Part shown: positions 1 through 5,394 of the stretch, in pieces
Layout: each line of letters begins with the position of its first letter
How positions within the stretch are numbered: position 1 is the stretch's first letter
Source of the DNA: JAGDXZ01 sp049965975
Lineage (GTDB): Archaea > Micrarchaeota > Micrarchaeia > Micrarchaeales > CABMGC01
NCBI GenBank assembly: GCA_049965975.1
Contig: JBMFVN010000032.1
Coordinates: 1 to 8,642, forward strand
Length of the DNA stretch: 8,642 nucleotides
Direction: 5' to 3'
Position numbers and translations under genes: made by a program
The notes under the pieces: generated by a model
The model's input: the letters and a program-made list of their open reading frames with translations, nothing else
Database searches by the model: none
Told to the model about the DNA's origin: nothing

Positions 1-3
1 TTT

Positions 4-22
4 CTAAAAATAATAAAAATAA
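4..22 (-). terminator. T-rich terminator after radical SAM gene
   Basis: Read on the minus strand, the bases just after the radical SAM stop codon contain three T runs broken by single A or TA bases. Archaeal RNA polymerase terminates at such T-rich tracts without needing a hairpin, so this is a reasonable end for the leftward transcription unit. No strong stem precedes it. The window ends too soon to see what lies beyond. Confidence 0.5.
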
Positions 23-32
23 GTCAGCCGGG

Positions 33-1091
33 CTACAAAAGGCTTGCGATGTTGCTCACAATTGCCTGATAAGCATCGCAAGAAGTCCACGCGTTTGGCT
101 CCTCTCCTCTTTCCACTTTTTCCCTTGCCTGCCTCGCCTTTTCAGAATTAAGCACCTCCTGCAACGAGTATGCATGTTCTCTTATGTTCCCGAGCTTCTC
201 GTTCCACATTATTGAAGGGTACACGTTTCCAAAGCTGTCGAGAAAAACTGAAAGCTCGACATTGCGAGTAGGCATGGGCCTTTTACCTGTGCCAAGGAAC
301 TGGATCAGCTTCTTCAAGAAGGCACGTTCTACTATTTGTGCAGCATCAAGGCTGCGCCTTCGCAAAGAAAGCAGGTAAGCTATTTCAGAGCTTGCAACCT
401 TAGGATCGACTTCAAAGCTTGTGCCTGCGTTGTTGTAGTAGAAATCTGAAACCTGGGCTATGTTAACGTGGAACCTGTTAGCATTTACCCACGGCAGCTG
501 GGCTCTCACGCTCTCTATTGTTTTTGCAAGCTCGCCTATGTTGTACTTGCTCATAGTGTAGCCGAAGAAGAATGAAAAGCCTTTGTACTTGCTTTCGAGC
601 TCGTGCAGCGATGCAGCTACTGCTATTACCTTGTCGAAGTTTCCAGGCACTCCTCTTATCTTGTCGTGCAATTCGCGGTAGCCGTCAAGGCTCAGTGTTA
701 TCACAAACCTGGGAATGCCAAGCCTTGCTATGCTCTCTATCTTGCCAACAAGCGCGTCGTGGTTTACAAGCGAGTTTGTGGGAATTGTAAGAATGTAAAG
801 ACCCTTCATGTTTGCCTTGAACGCCTTTGCTATTTCAACTATGTCGCTTCTAAGGAAAGGCTCTCCACCTGTAAGCTCTACCCATCTGAAGTAGTTGTTC
901 TTCTCTGCAAACTGCACTATCTCACTAGTGCTTAGCTCGTTGACAGGCTTAAGCTTCCATATGTCACAGGTAAGGCAGTGTGAATTGCATTGGTACGTTA
1001 TTGCAAAATTCAGCTTGTAGGGCTTGCTTAGAGTGGCAAAATTGCTCTTGAGCGCCTCAAGGCCGAGCCCTGCAAATTCAGAAAAGCCCAT
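33..1091 (-). CDS. Radical SAM enzyme with degenerate C-terminal SPASM/Twitch-like region
   Basis: 352 residues. The N-terminal core is a clear radical SAM domain: the CxxxCxxC motif (C35, C39, C42) binds the catalytic 4Fe-4S cluster, GGEP (75-78) contacts SAM, and the LSLDG stretch near 133-137 followed by HDKIRG is typical of the MoaA/PqqE/SPASM branch. The C-terminal part (about 280-350) has the outline of a SPASM or Twitch auxiliary-cluster domain (D-x-F-GNVYP, then LGNI, then a final WTSCDAYQ). However, the residue after VYP is Ser293 where a Cys is usual, and only C338 remains in the last motif, so an auxiliary cluster is unlikely. The substrate is unknown; relatives modify peptides, cofactors or lipids. 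The ATG start has a TATA-like box about 31 bases upstream, implying a nearly leaderless mRNA. It follows surE by 55 bases on the same strand but probably has its own promoter. The enzyme class is certain; the function is not. Confidence 0.9.
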   Translation of the reverse strand: MGFSEFAGLGLEALKSNFATLSKPYKLNFAITYQCNSHCLTCDIWKLKPVNELSTSEIVQFAEKNNYFRWVELTGGEPFLRSDIVEIAKAFKANMKGLYILTIPTNSLVNHDALVGKIESIARLGIPRFVITLSLDGYRELHDKIRGVPGNFDKVIAVAASLHELESKYKGFSFFFGYTMSKYNIGELAKTIESVRAQLPWVNANRFHVNIAQVSDFYYNNAGTSFEVDPKVASSEIAYLLSLRRRSLDAAQIVERAFLKKLIQFLGTGKRPMPTRNVELSVFLDSFGNVYPSIMWNEKLGNIREHAYSLQEVLNSEKARQAREKVERGEEPNAWTSCDAYQAIVSNIASLL

Positions 1092-1118
1092 AATACCATT
1101 AAAATTTAGCCTAAGCCG

Positions 1119-1126
1119 ATATAAAA
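1119..1126 (-). promoter_or_regulatory. TATA box for radical SAM gene
   Basis: On the minus strand this reads TTTTATAT, a good archaeal box A, centred about 31 bases before the ATG at 1091. Transcription would start roughly 5 bases upstream of the codon. It lies in the 55-base gap after surE, so the gene can be transcribed separately from the secFD-surE unit. Confidence 0.5.
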
Positions 1127-1146
1127 GGCTTGCTCTTTCAACTTTG

Positions 1147-1932
1147 CTATGCCAAGGTAGCCCATTCTATCTTTTCAAGCGTGCGCTTCTTGAGCTCAGA
1201 GTTGACATAATCAAGCTTCATAGGCGTTATTGTGGCTGAGTGGTTTGTGAAAAGCTCAAAGCAATCAGTGCCTTTTGCGAACTTTCTCTTGAGCCTGCCG
1301 CCAAGCCAGTAGTAGCTCCTTTTTGAAAGGTCCTCTCTCTTAGCTACATAGTCGTCGAAAAGCACGCTTTCTATGCCGCAAACCCGCAGCCTTGTTTTCG
1401 CGCTCACGCTGCCAGGTATGTTGACATTAAGCATATCAACGCCTTCGGGAAAGCCGTTCTTCTTTATTGACGAGAGTATCCTTACTATCAGCCTGCCCGC
1501 ATTCGCAAACGAGCTTTTGCCAATGCCCTGCTCAGTAGCTAGAGAAAAGGCGATGCCGTTTATGTTCCTTGTGAGCCCGAACTTCACAGCAGATACTGTG
1601 CCACTGGATTCTATAGCCTGCATGCTCACATTTGAGCCCTCGTTAAGCCCCGAAAGCACAAGGTCTATTTTCCTGTTTTTAAGCAGGTAGAAAACTGAAA
1701 GGAAGACACAATCGGCCGGCGTTCCCGAAACTGCAAAACCCTTAATGCTGCTTGTTTCGACACGGTCTATTCTCAATGGCTTGTGAAAAGTAAGACTCAT
1801 GCCGCTTGCACTCTGAGGTCCAGAGGGCGCGACCACGACCACATTGCCATCGCCGAACACCTTGGCAGCTGCCCTGTAAAGGGTTCTTATGCCTTTGCTG
1901 TATATTCCGTCGTCGTTTGTTACAACAATCAT
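1147..1932 (-). CDS. surE: SurE 5'/3'-nucleotidase (survival protein SurE family)
   Basis: 261 residues, normal for SurE. The protein opens with the family signature MIVVTNDDGI, in which D7 and D8 bind the divalent metal. S41 in APSGPQSASG and N97 in SGLNEGSN complete the metal site, and SSGTVSA (109-115) matches the conserved (Y/S)SGTV(G/S)A block. The family dephosphorylates nucleoside 5'- and 3'-monophosphates, and some members act on polyphosphate; it is cytoplasmic and usually dimeric or tetrameric. The start was set at ATG 1932 because homologues begin exactly there. A GTG at 1974 would add 14 residues that do not belong to the family and would leave only 11 bases after secD. With ATG 1932 the gap to secD is 53 bases, and no strong separate promoter is seen, so it is probably read from the secFD transcript. 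It ends in TAG. Confidence 0.93.
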   Translation of the reverse strand: MIVVTNDDGIYSKGIRTLYRAAAKVFGDGNVVVVAPSGPQSASGMSLTFHKPLRIDRVETSSIKGFAVSGTPADCVFLSVFYLLKNRKIDLVLSGLNEGSNVSMQAIESSGTVSAVKFGLTRNINGIAFSLATEQGIGKSSFANAGRLIVRILSSIKKNGFPEGVDMLNVNIPGSVSAKTRLRVCGIESVLFDDYVAKREDLSKRSYYWLGGRLKRKFAKGTDCFELFTNHSATITPMKLDYVNSELKKRTLEKIEWATLA

Positions 1933-1985
1933 ATCAATCAATTGGCTGAAAAGCTTAATAGATATTGCTTGCACTTGCCTGCTTC

Positions 1986-3602
1986 TTATTTGCTTGTTTC
2001 GTTTTCAAGCTGTGAGAAGTGCTTGCTTATCATTGCGCCATACGCAGGCCTTGTTATCAAAGCACCAAACAGCACGCCGAGCATTGTTGATTCAGCAAAG
2101 CCAACAATCTGCACAAGGGAAGTTGAGAAGAACAAAGGAAGCATGGCTATCACAAGAAGTGCCGCATCTGCCCATATGATGAAGAAGGCGTTGTGAAGCC
2201 TTGCCTTCTCTGTGTAGTTGCCGTGCCTGCCTATGAACTCATCTGTTATTATGATCTGCGCATCAACGCCAGTGCCTATTACAGCGATCATGCCGGCCAC
2301 GGCAGCAAGGTCTATTGTGCCGAGCAGGCCTATTATAGACATTATTATGAAAAGCTCAGAAAGGGTGGTGAAGATTATAGGAAATATGAGAAAACGCTTT
2401 CTATACCTAATAGAGATGAACAAAGAAACGGCAATGACAGCGACAAGAAGCGCCACGCCGCTCACTATTTCGAAATGCTTGCCAAGAGTTGGCGGGATTA
2501 TGGTATAAGTGTTTGCTATTACCGGAACAGGCAATGCGCCTCCCTTGAGTATGCTTACTATAAGCGTGCTTTGGTTTTCTGCGTAAGCCATCTTAGCAGC
2601 AAGGCTGAGTCCAGCGGGAGCGTAGCCGCTTATTTCATAGCTCTGGCTTATAGAGCCATTGGTTATGCTTGGACTTAGTATAGGAGCTGATAAAAGCCCT
2701 ATCGCAGGCCATGAATTAACTATACTCGTTACTTTGCCAGACGGTCCAACGGCTACAGATATCACCGGAGTTATGTTCTTTGGAGACACATATGAGATAG
2801 TATAGTTGAGCGAATTAGCGGTTTCTATGATCTGCTTTGGAGCGTTTGAAGCCATTATAAGCTTTGAGTACCTGCTCCTGTCGCTTGATAGAAGCGTTAC
2901 AAGCCTTGTTAAATTGCCAGAGCCGTAGAACTCGACAGGTATGCTCTGGTTTCCGAAAGACGTAGCAGAGTAAATTGCCTGCATGAAGTCAGTGTAGTTT
3001 ATTCCTTTAGCCTCCTCAGAGCTTACTATTGAGTTGTTAAGCAGCAGTATTGCAGAAGTCGGCCTGTCAAGGAACATGTAAAGCGGCTTGTTTCCCTGGC
3101 CGAACACCACCTTTGCAAATTTCATTGCGGCTTGCTGGGTTATGTAGAAAGAAACCTGCCACATAACAGTGCCATTGACCTCTTCAGGAGGCAGAGCGCC
3201 TATGCTATCAGGTATTAGCGAAGTGCCGTTTATTGCTTCCTTGCCATCCACTATGCCCTGGAATACGCCCTGGCTCTCTATTAGCGACATGGTGCTTTCA
3301 ATCTCTGATTTAGATACGCTTGGTATTATGACATAGACTTCTGAGCTGCCTATGCCTTCTACAGTAACCTGCTTCAGGCCGAATGTCGTAAGCCTCTCTT
3401 GGAGCGTGCTAAGCAGCGTGCTCATCGTGCTTGGATTTACAGGATGCTCGAGCTCGACAGGTATTTCAGTACCGCCTACAAACTCAACACCGAGGTGCAG
3501 GATGTGAGGCCCGCCATAAAGTGCATCGCAAACAGCAAGAAGCAGTATAAGGCTTATCAAAAAGTCTATATGAAAGTCCTTGAAATATGATTTAAAGCTC
3601 AT
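1986..3602 (-). CDS. secD: Protein-export membrane protein SecD
   Basis: 538 residues with the SecD plan: one N-terminal membrane helix (about 13-30), a large outside P1 domain (about 31-376) and five C-terminal helices (about 378-398, 404-425, 430-452, 471-492, 498-520). The start of the outside domain carries the conserved LGVEFVGGTEIPVE, and LPVPVIANTYTIIPPTLGKHF precedes helix 2. GTGVDAQIIITDE in helix 4 holds Asp447, equivalent to the Asp implicated in proton-coupled function of bacterial SecD. With SecF it pulls or releases substrates on the outer face of the SecYE translocon. The outside domain has ten N-x-S/T sequons (N125, N143, N189, N202, N218, N230, N266, N276, N315, N343). The ATG start overlaps the secF stop in an ATGA, indicating translational coupling. 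The gene ends in TAA, 53 bases before surE. Confidence 0.95.
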   Translation of the reverse strand: MSFKSYFKDFHIDFLISLILLLAVCDALYGGPHILHLGVEFVGGTEIPVELEHPVNPSTMSTLLSTLQERLTTFGLKQVTVEGIGSSEVYVIIPSVSKSEIESTMSLIESQGVFQGIVDGKEAINGTSLIPDSIGALPPEEVNGTVMWQVSFYITQQAAMKFAKVVFGQGNKPLYMFLDRPTSAILLLNNSIVSSEEAKGINYTDFMQAIYSATSFGNQSIPVEFYGSGNLTRLVTLLSSDRSRYSKLIMASNAPKQIIETANSLNYTISYVSPKNITPVISVAVGPSGKVTSIVNSWPAIGLLSAPILSPSITNGSISQSYEISGYAPAGLSLAAKMAYAENQSTLIVSILKGGALPVPVIANTYTIIPPTLGKHFEIVSGVALLVAVIAVSLFISIRYRKRFLIFPIIFTTLSELFIIMSIIGLLGTIDLAAVAGMIAVIGTGVDAQIIITDEFIGRHGNYTEKARLHNAFFIIWADAALLVIAMLPLFFSTSLVQIVGFAESTMLGVLFGALITRPAYGAMISKHFSQLENETSK

Positions 3603-4747
3603 AGCCTCTCACGCCTTTTCTTGTAAAGCATAAGCAATGGAGCATTGCCAAACCAGGTAGTAAATATGTCGCCAATAAGACCCATAAGCACAACGCCTGA
3701 TATTTCGTAGTAGGTTGGCACATAAACAATAATTGAAATTAGAAAAAGAACGAGGAATGAGAGAATAGCTGTGGATGTCATAGTCAGGCCTGTTCTCATA
3801 GACGCGTAGGCCCGCTCCTCTATGCTTCCTTCGCTTCTCTTTAGAATCCTTATTGCAGTAAGCACGTCAGTATCTATGGCATAGCCTATTATCATGAGCA
3901 GGCCCGCTATGCTTGATACTCCTAGCGGTATGCCGAGCAGGCCCATCATGCCCAAAGCAATAATCATGTCATTGGCGGCGCCGAATGTAACTGTAAGCGA
4001 GGGCACGAAGCTCCTGAATACAAAAAACACAGAAATGAAAACCAAGACAAAAGCCACTATTATTATGTTTGTAAATTGGCCTAGGAAGTATCTGCCGAGC
4101 GTTGGCGTTACCTCTTCGAATGAAAAAGAGGAATATGGAATTATCGACTTGAGCTGTGACATCGTTTTTGTTTCGTAAATGCTGCTTGCAGTGGCATACG
4201 CCTGCTGTGCTGCTGCCTGCATGCTGCTTGGTGTGGTCAGGTTTGACTGCTGCATTATTCCAAAAGGTGCAAGCGCCTCGAGAACCTTTGAAGAAGAATT
4301 GCTCATTTTTGACATATACGCGTTAAGCAGCTTGCTGTCGTTGTCAAGCTGTGCTTGGAGCGTCGCGTTGCCAGGGCTTCTCTGCAGCGACATGCTCAAT
4401 GCGGTGTAGTTGAGCTGCAAGGCAGAGTAATTGGCGTATTGGGAATAAAATTCAGTAAGATAGGCGTCGGCTTCTGCAAGGCTTTGGTTAATCGGCAAGG
4501 TTATCTGGAACCCTCCTGGGCTTTTTGCAACATCCACTCCTGCAATGTGCATCTCTGAGCTTATCTTGCTTGCAAGCTCTGGCGCGGATATGGACGAATT
4601 GGTTTCCAGAAGTATGCTTACTCCGCCACGCAAGGAGCTGTCAAGGCTTATGCGAAACGAAAAGAATACTCCAAAAACTAGCAGTATAAAAGGTATTAGT
4701 ATAAGCAGCTTCAGGTTTTTGTACGCATATATGTTTGGCAGATGCAT
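3599..4747 (-). CDS. secF: Protein-export membrane protein SecF, enlarged outside domain
   Basis: 382 residues from ATG 4747. Helix 1 (about 12-30) is followed by LRGGVSILLET, the conserved opening of the SecF P1 domain. After an outside region to about 225 come five helices; IIGYAIDTDVLTAIRILKR (helix 4, about 287-304) is the archaeal SecF signature, with D292 and D294, and TPTLGRYFLGQ precedes helix 2. The partner of SecD in the export complex. The outside region is about 195 residues, roughly twice that of E. coli SecF; the surplus (about 90-205) is polar, rich in Ala, Ser, Gln and Asn, likely helical, and holds most of eight sequons (N50, N87, N106, N113, N127, N136, N150, N169). A TTG at 4765 would extend the protein by six residues; ATG 4747 is preferred because the tandem TATA-like sequences lie 20-30 bases upstream of it. 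The stop codon shares ATGA with the secD start. Confidence 0.93.
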   Translation of the reverse strand: MHLPNIYAYKNLKLLILIPFILLVFGVFFSFRISLDSSLRGGVSILLETNSSISAPELASKISSEMHIAGVDVAKSPGGFQITLPINQSLAEADAYLTEFYSQYANYSALQLNYTALSMSLQRSPGNATLQAQLDNDSKLLNAYMSKMSNSSSKVLEALAPFGIMQQSNLTTPSSMQAAAQQAYATASSIYETKTMSQLKSIIPYSSFSFEEVTPTLGRYFLGQFTNIIIVAFVLVFISVFFVFRSFVPSLTVTFGAANDMIIALGMMGLLGIPLGVSSIAGLLMIIGYAIDTDVLTAIRILKRSEGSIEERAYASMRTGLTMTSTAILSFLVLFLISIIVYVPTYYEISGVVLMGLIGDIFTTWFGNAPLLMLYKKRRERL

Positions 4748-4763
4748 GATAAAGGCCCAAGCC

Positions 4764-4783
4764 AAGTATAACTAAGTATAACT
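4764..4783 (-). repeat. Tandem 10-bp repeat carrying duplicated TATA-like boxes before secF
   Basis: The plus-strand unit AAGTATAACT occurs twice head to tail (4764-4773, 4774-4783), followed by a partial AACTAA. On the minus strand each copy gives TTATACTT, a TATA-like element. Their centres are about 20 and 30 bases upstream of the secF ATG at 4747. The outer copy is close to the distance needed for a nearly leaderless secF transcript. The repeat itself is certain; promoter function is inferred. Confidence 0.55.
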
Positions 4784-4796
4784 AACTAATTTATTA

Positions 4797-4809
4797 TGAT
4801 TTTGAATCA
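4797..4809. promoter_or_regulatory. Short palindrome in secF upstream region
   Basis: TGATT-TTG-AATCA is a perfect 5-bp inverted repeat with a 3-base centre. It sits between the tandem TATA-like repeats and another TATA-like box at 4811-4818, where a repressor or activator dimer could sit. At this length and in AT-rich DNA it could also be chance. Confidence 0.2.
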
Positions 4810-4810
4810 G

Positions 4811-4818
4811 CATATAAA
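4811..4818 (-). promoter_or_regulatory. Second TATA-like box upstream of secF
   Basis: The minus strand reads TTTATATG, close to the archaeal box A consensus and better than the tandem copies nearer the gene. It would start transcription near 4789 and give a leader of about 40 bases for secF. The plus-strand reading CATATAAA could equally serve a rightward transcript starting near 4841, at the GC-rich island. Confidence 0.3.
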
Positions 4819-4844
4819 TTAACTTAAAATTAATATAATACTAT

Positions 4845-4872
4845 GCCCGCAAACCGCTAAGCAGCCGCGGAC
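4845..4872. other. GC-rich island with hairpin potential in AT-rich gap
   Basis: The 148-base gap 4748-4895 is very AT-rich except for these 28 bases. CCGC at 4847-4850 or at 4854-4857 can pair with GCGG at 4867-4870, giving alternative small stems. It could be part of the 3' untranslated region of the small membrane protein gene, or a piece of a small RNA. It holds no open reading frame of useful length. Which strand is transcribed cannot be told. Confidence 0.25.
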
Positions 4873-4895
4873 AAAATTAGAAAGCAATAAACGGA

Positions 4896-5156
4896 TTAGG
4901 CATGGCGCTTCATGAGCTTGTGGTGCAGCGATTCAGCAGCACCATATATTATTATCATTACCGCTAGCAGCACAATTGCAGTTCCTGAAAACAGCGGCCA
5001 TGAAATTGGAGTTGAAGTCTTGCCGTAGACTATAAGTACGCTGCCTATTACCAGCAGATATATCGCCCAGTAGATTGCTCTGAATGTTATCCAGCCGGAA
5101 TGCATAGCTTTGTAGTTCAGGTATCTATCAAAATCTGATCTTTCAGCTCTTGCCAT
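4896..5156 (-). CDS. Small two-helix membrane protein, function unknown
   Basis: 86 residues and no family recognised. The N-terminus (1-25) is charged and hydrophilic. Helix 1 spans about 27-45 (YWAIYLLVIGSVLIVYG), a short turn with TSTPISWP follows, and helix 2 spans about 56-74 (AIVLLAVMIIIYGAA). The tail HHKLMKRHA is basic, so both ends are probably cytoplasmic and a hairpin sits in the membrane. There is no cleavable signal peptide and no catalytic motif. The coding call rests on the ATG with a TATA-like box about 33 bases upstream, a partial ribosome-binding GGTG 8 bases before the codon, sensible composition, and location between same-strand genes. It lies between tRNA-Leu and secF, 148 bases from the latter, so a shared transcript with secFD is not assured. 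Confidence 0.75.
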   Translation of the reverse strand: MARAERSDFDRYLNYKAMHSGWITFRAIYWAIYLLVIGSVLIVYGKTSTPISWPLFSGTAIVLLAVMIIIYGAAESLHHKLMKRHA

Positions 5157-5183
5157 CTTGACACCACTAATTCATGTGATACT

Positions 5184-5195
5184 AATATTTAAAAA
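5184..5195 (-). promoter_or_regulatory. T-rich TATA element between tRNA-Leu and the small membrane protein gene
   Basis: The minus strand reads TTTTTAAATATT. It is centred about 33 bases before the ATG at 5156, suitable for a leader of only a few bases. It also lies about 33-44 bases past the 3' end of tRNA-Leu, so the same T run could end the tRNA transcript. One element may serve both jobs. Confidence 0.4.
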
Positions 5196-5227
5196 CCTTA
5201 CTAAAATCAACAAGCAAACTGGAAACG

Positions 5228-5313
5228 TGCGGGGGGTGAGATTTGAACTCACGCACCCACAAAGGGAACAGGTTCTGAGCCTGCCGCATTTGTCCAAGCT
5301 CTGCCACCCCCGC
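5228..5313 (-). tRNA. tRNA-Leu, anticodon CAG
   Basis: An 86-nt class II tRNA without intron. The acceptor stem is GCGGGGG paired with CCCCCGC, with discriminator A at 5228. The D arm has a 3-bp GCA/TGC stem and the conserved GG in its loop. The anticodon stem GCAGG/CCTGT (one G-U) holds loop CTCAGAA, giving anticodon CAG, which reads the leucine codon CUG. The long variable arm contains CCC-TTTGT-GGG. The T arm is GTGAG-TTCAAAT-CTCAC. The next bases are CG, so CCA is not encoded and must be added enzymatically. A TATA box lies 25 bases upstream of the 5' end. Confidence 0.95.
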
Positions 5314-5333
5314 TCCGATTTCGTATGTGTTAT

Positions 5334-5342
5334 GTTTTATAC
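5334..5342 (-). promoter_or_regulatory. TATA box for tRNA-Leu
   Basis: The minus strand reads GTATAAAAC, preceded by the purine-rich AAAGC that suits a TFB recognition element. Its centre is 25 bases from the mature tRNA 5' end, so the primary transcript would begin at or very near the mature end. Confidence 0.6.
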
Positions 5343-5366
5343 GCTTTGCTTTTTATTTATTTGCGA

Positions 5367-5374
5367 TATAAAAG
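5367..5374 (+). promoter_or_regulatory. TATA box for permease gene
   Basis: TATAAAAG is centred about 25 bases before the ATG at 5395, so the predicted transcript starts at the initiation codon and is leaderless. A Shine-Dalgarno-like AAGGTG at 5378-5383 also precedes the ATG by 11 bases, but it would not be transcribed from this TATA box. Together with the tRNA promoter it makes a compact divergent control region, 5314-5394. Confidence 0.55.
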
Positions 5375-5394
5375 AGCAAGGTGCAGGCGCGAAT

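Noticed and set aside
1933..1974. GTG start adding 14 residues to SurE
   Set aside because: SurE proteins start at the strand leading to TNDDG, and ATG 1932 matches this exactly.
1783..2196. Plus-strand open frame of 137 codons across the surE/secD junction
   Set aside because: It is antisense to two well-supported genes, with no recognisable domain and no promoter.
2193..2678. Plus-strand open frame of 161 codons
   Set aside because: It lies wholly antisense to secD, whose protein is unmistakable. Its translation is rich in Tyr, Arg and Cys with no fold or family, as expected of a shadow frame in ATA- and AGC-rich coding DNA.
4748..4765. TTG start adding six residues to SecF
   Set aside because: TTG is a weaker start and overlaps the inner TATA-like repeat. 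It remains possible, and the effect is only six residues.
4784..4895. C/D box guide RNA
   Set aside because: A CTGA occurs on the minus strand, but no RUGAUGA C box lies at a suitable distance on either strand.
5158..5394. N-terminal extension of the permease
   Set aside because: The extra codons run through the opposite strand of tRNA-Leu and the divergent promoter, and they do not resemble APC proteins. ATG 5395 fits both family and TATA spacing.
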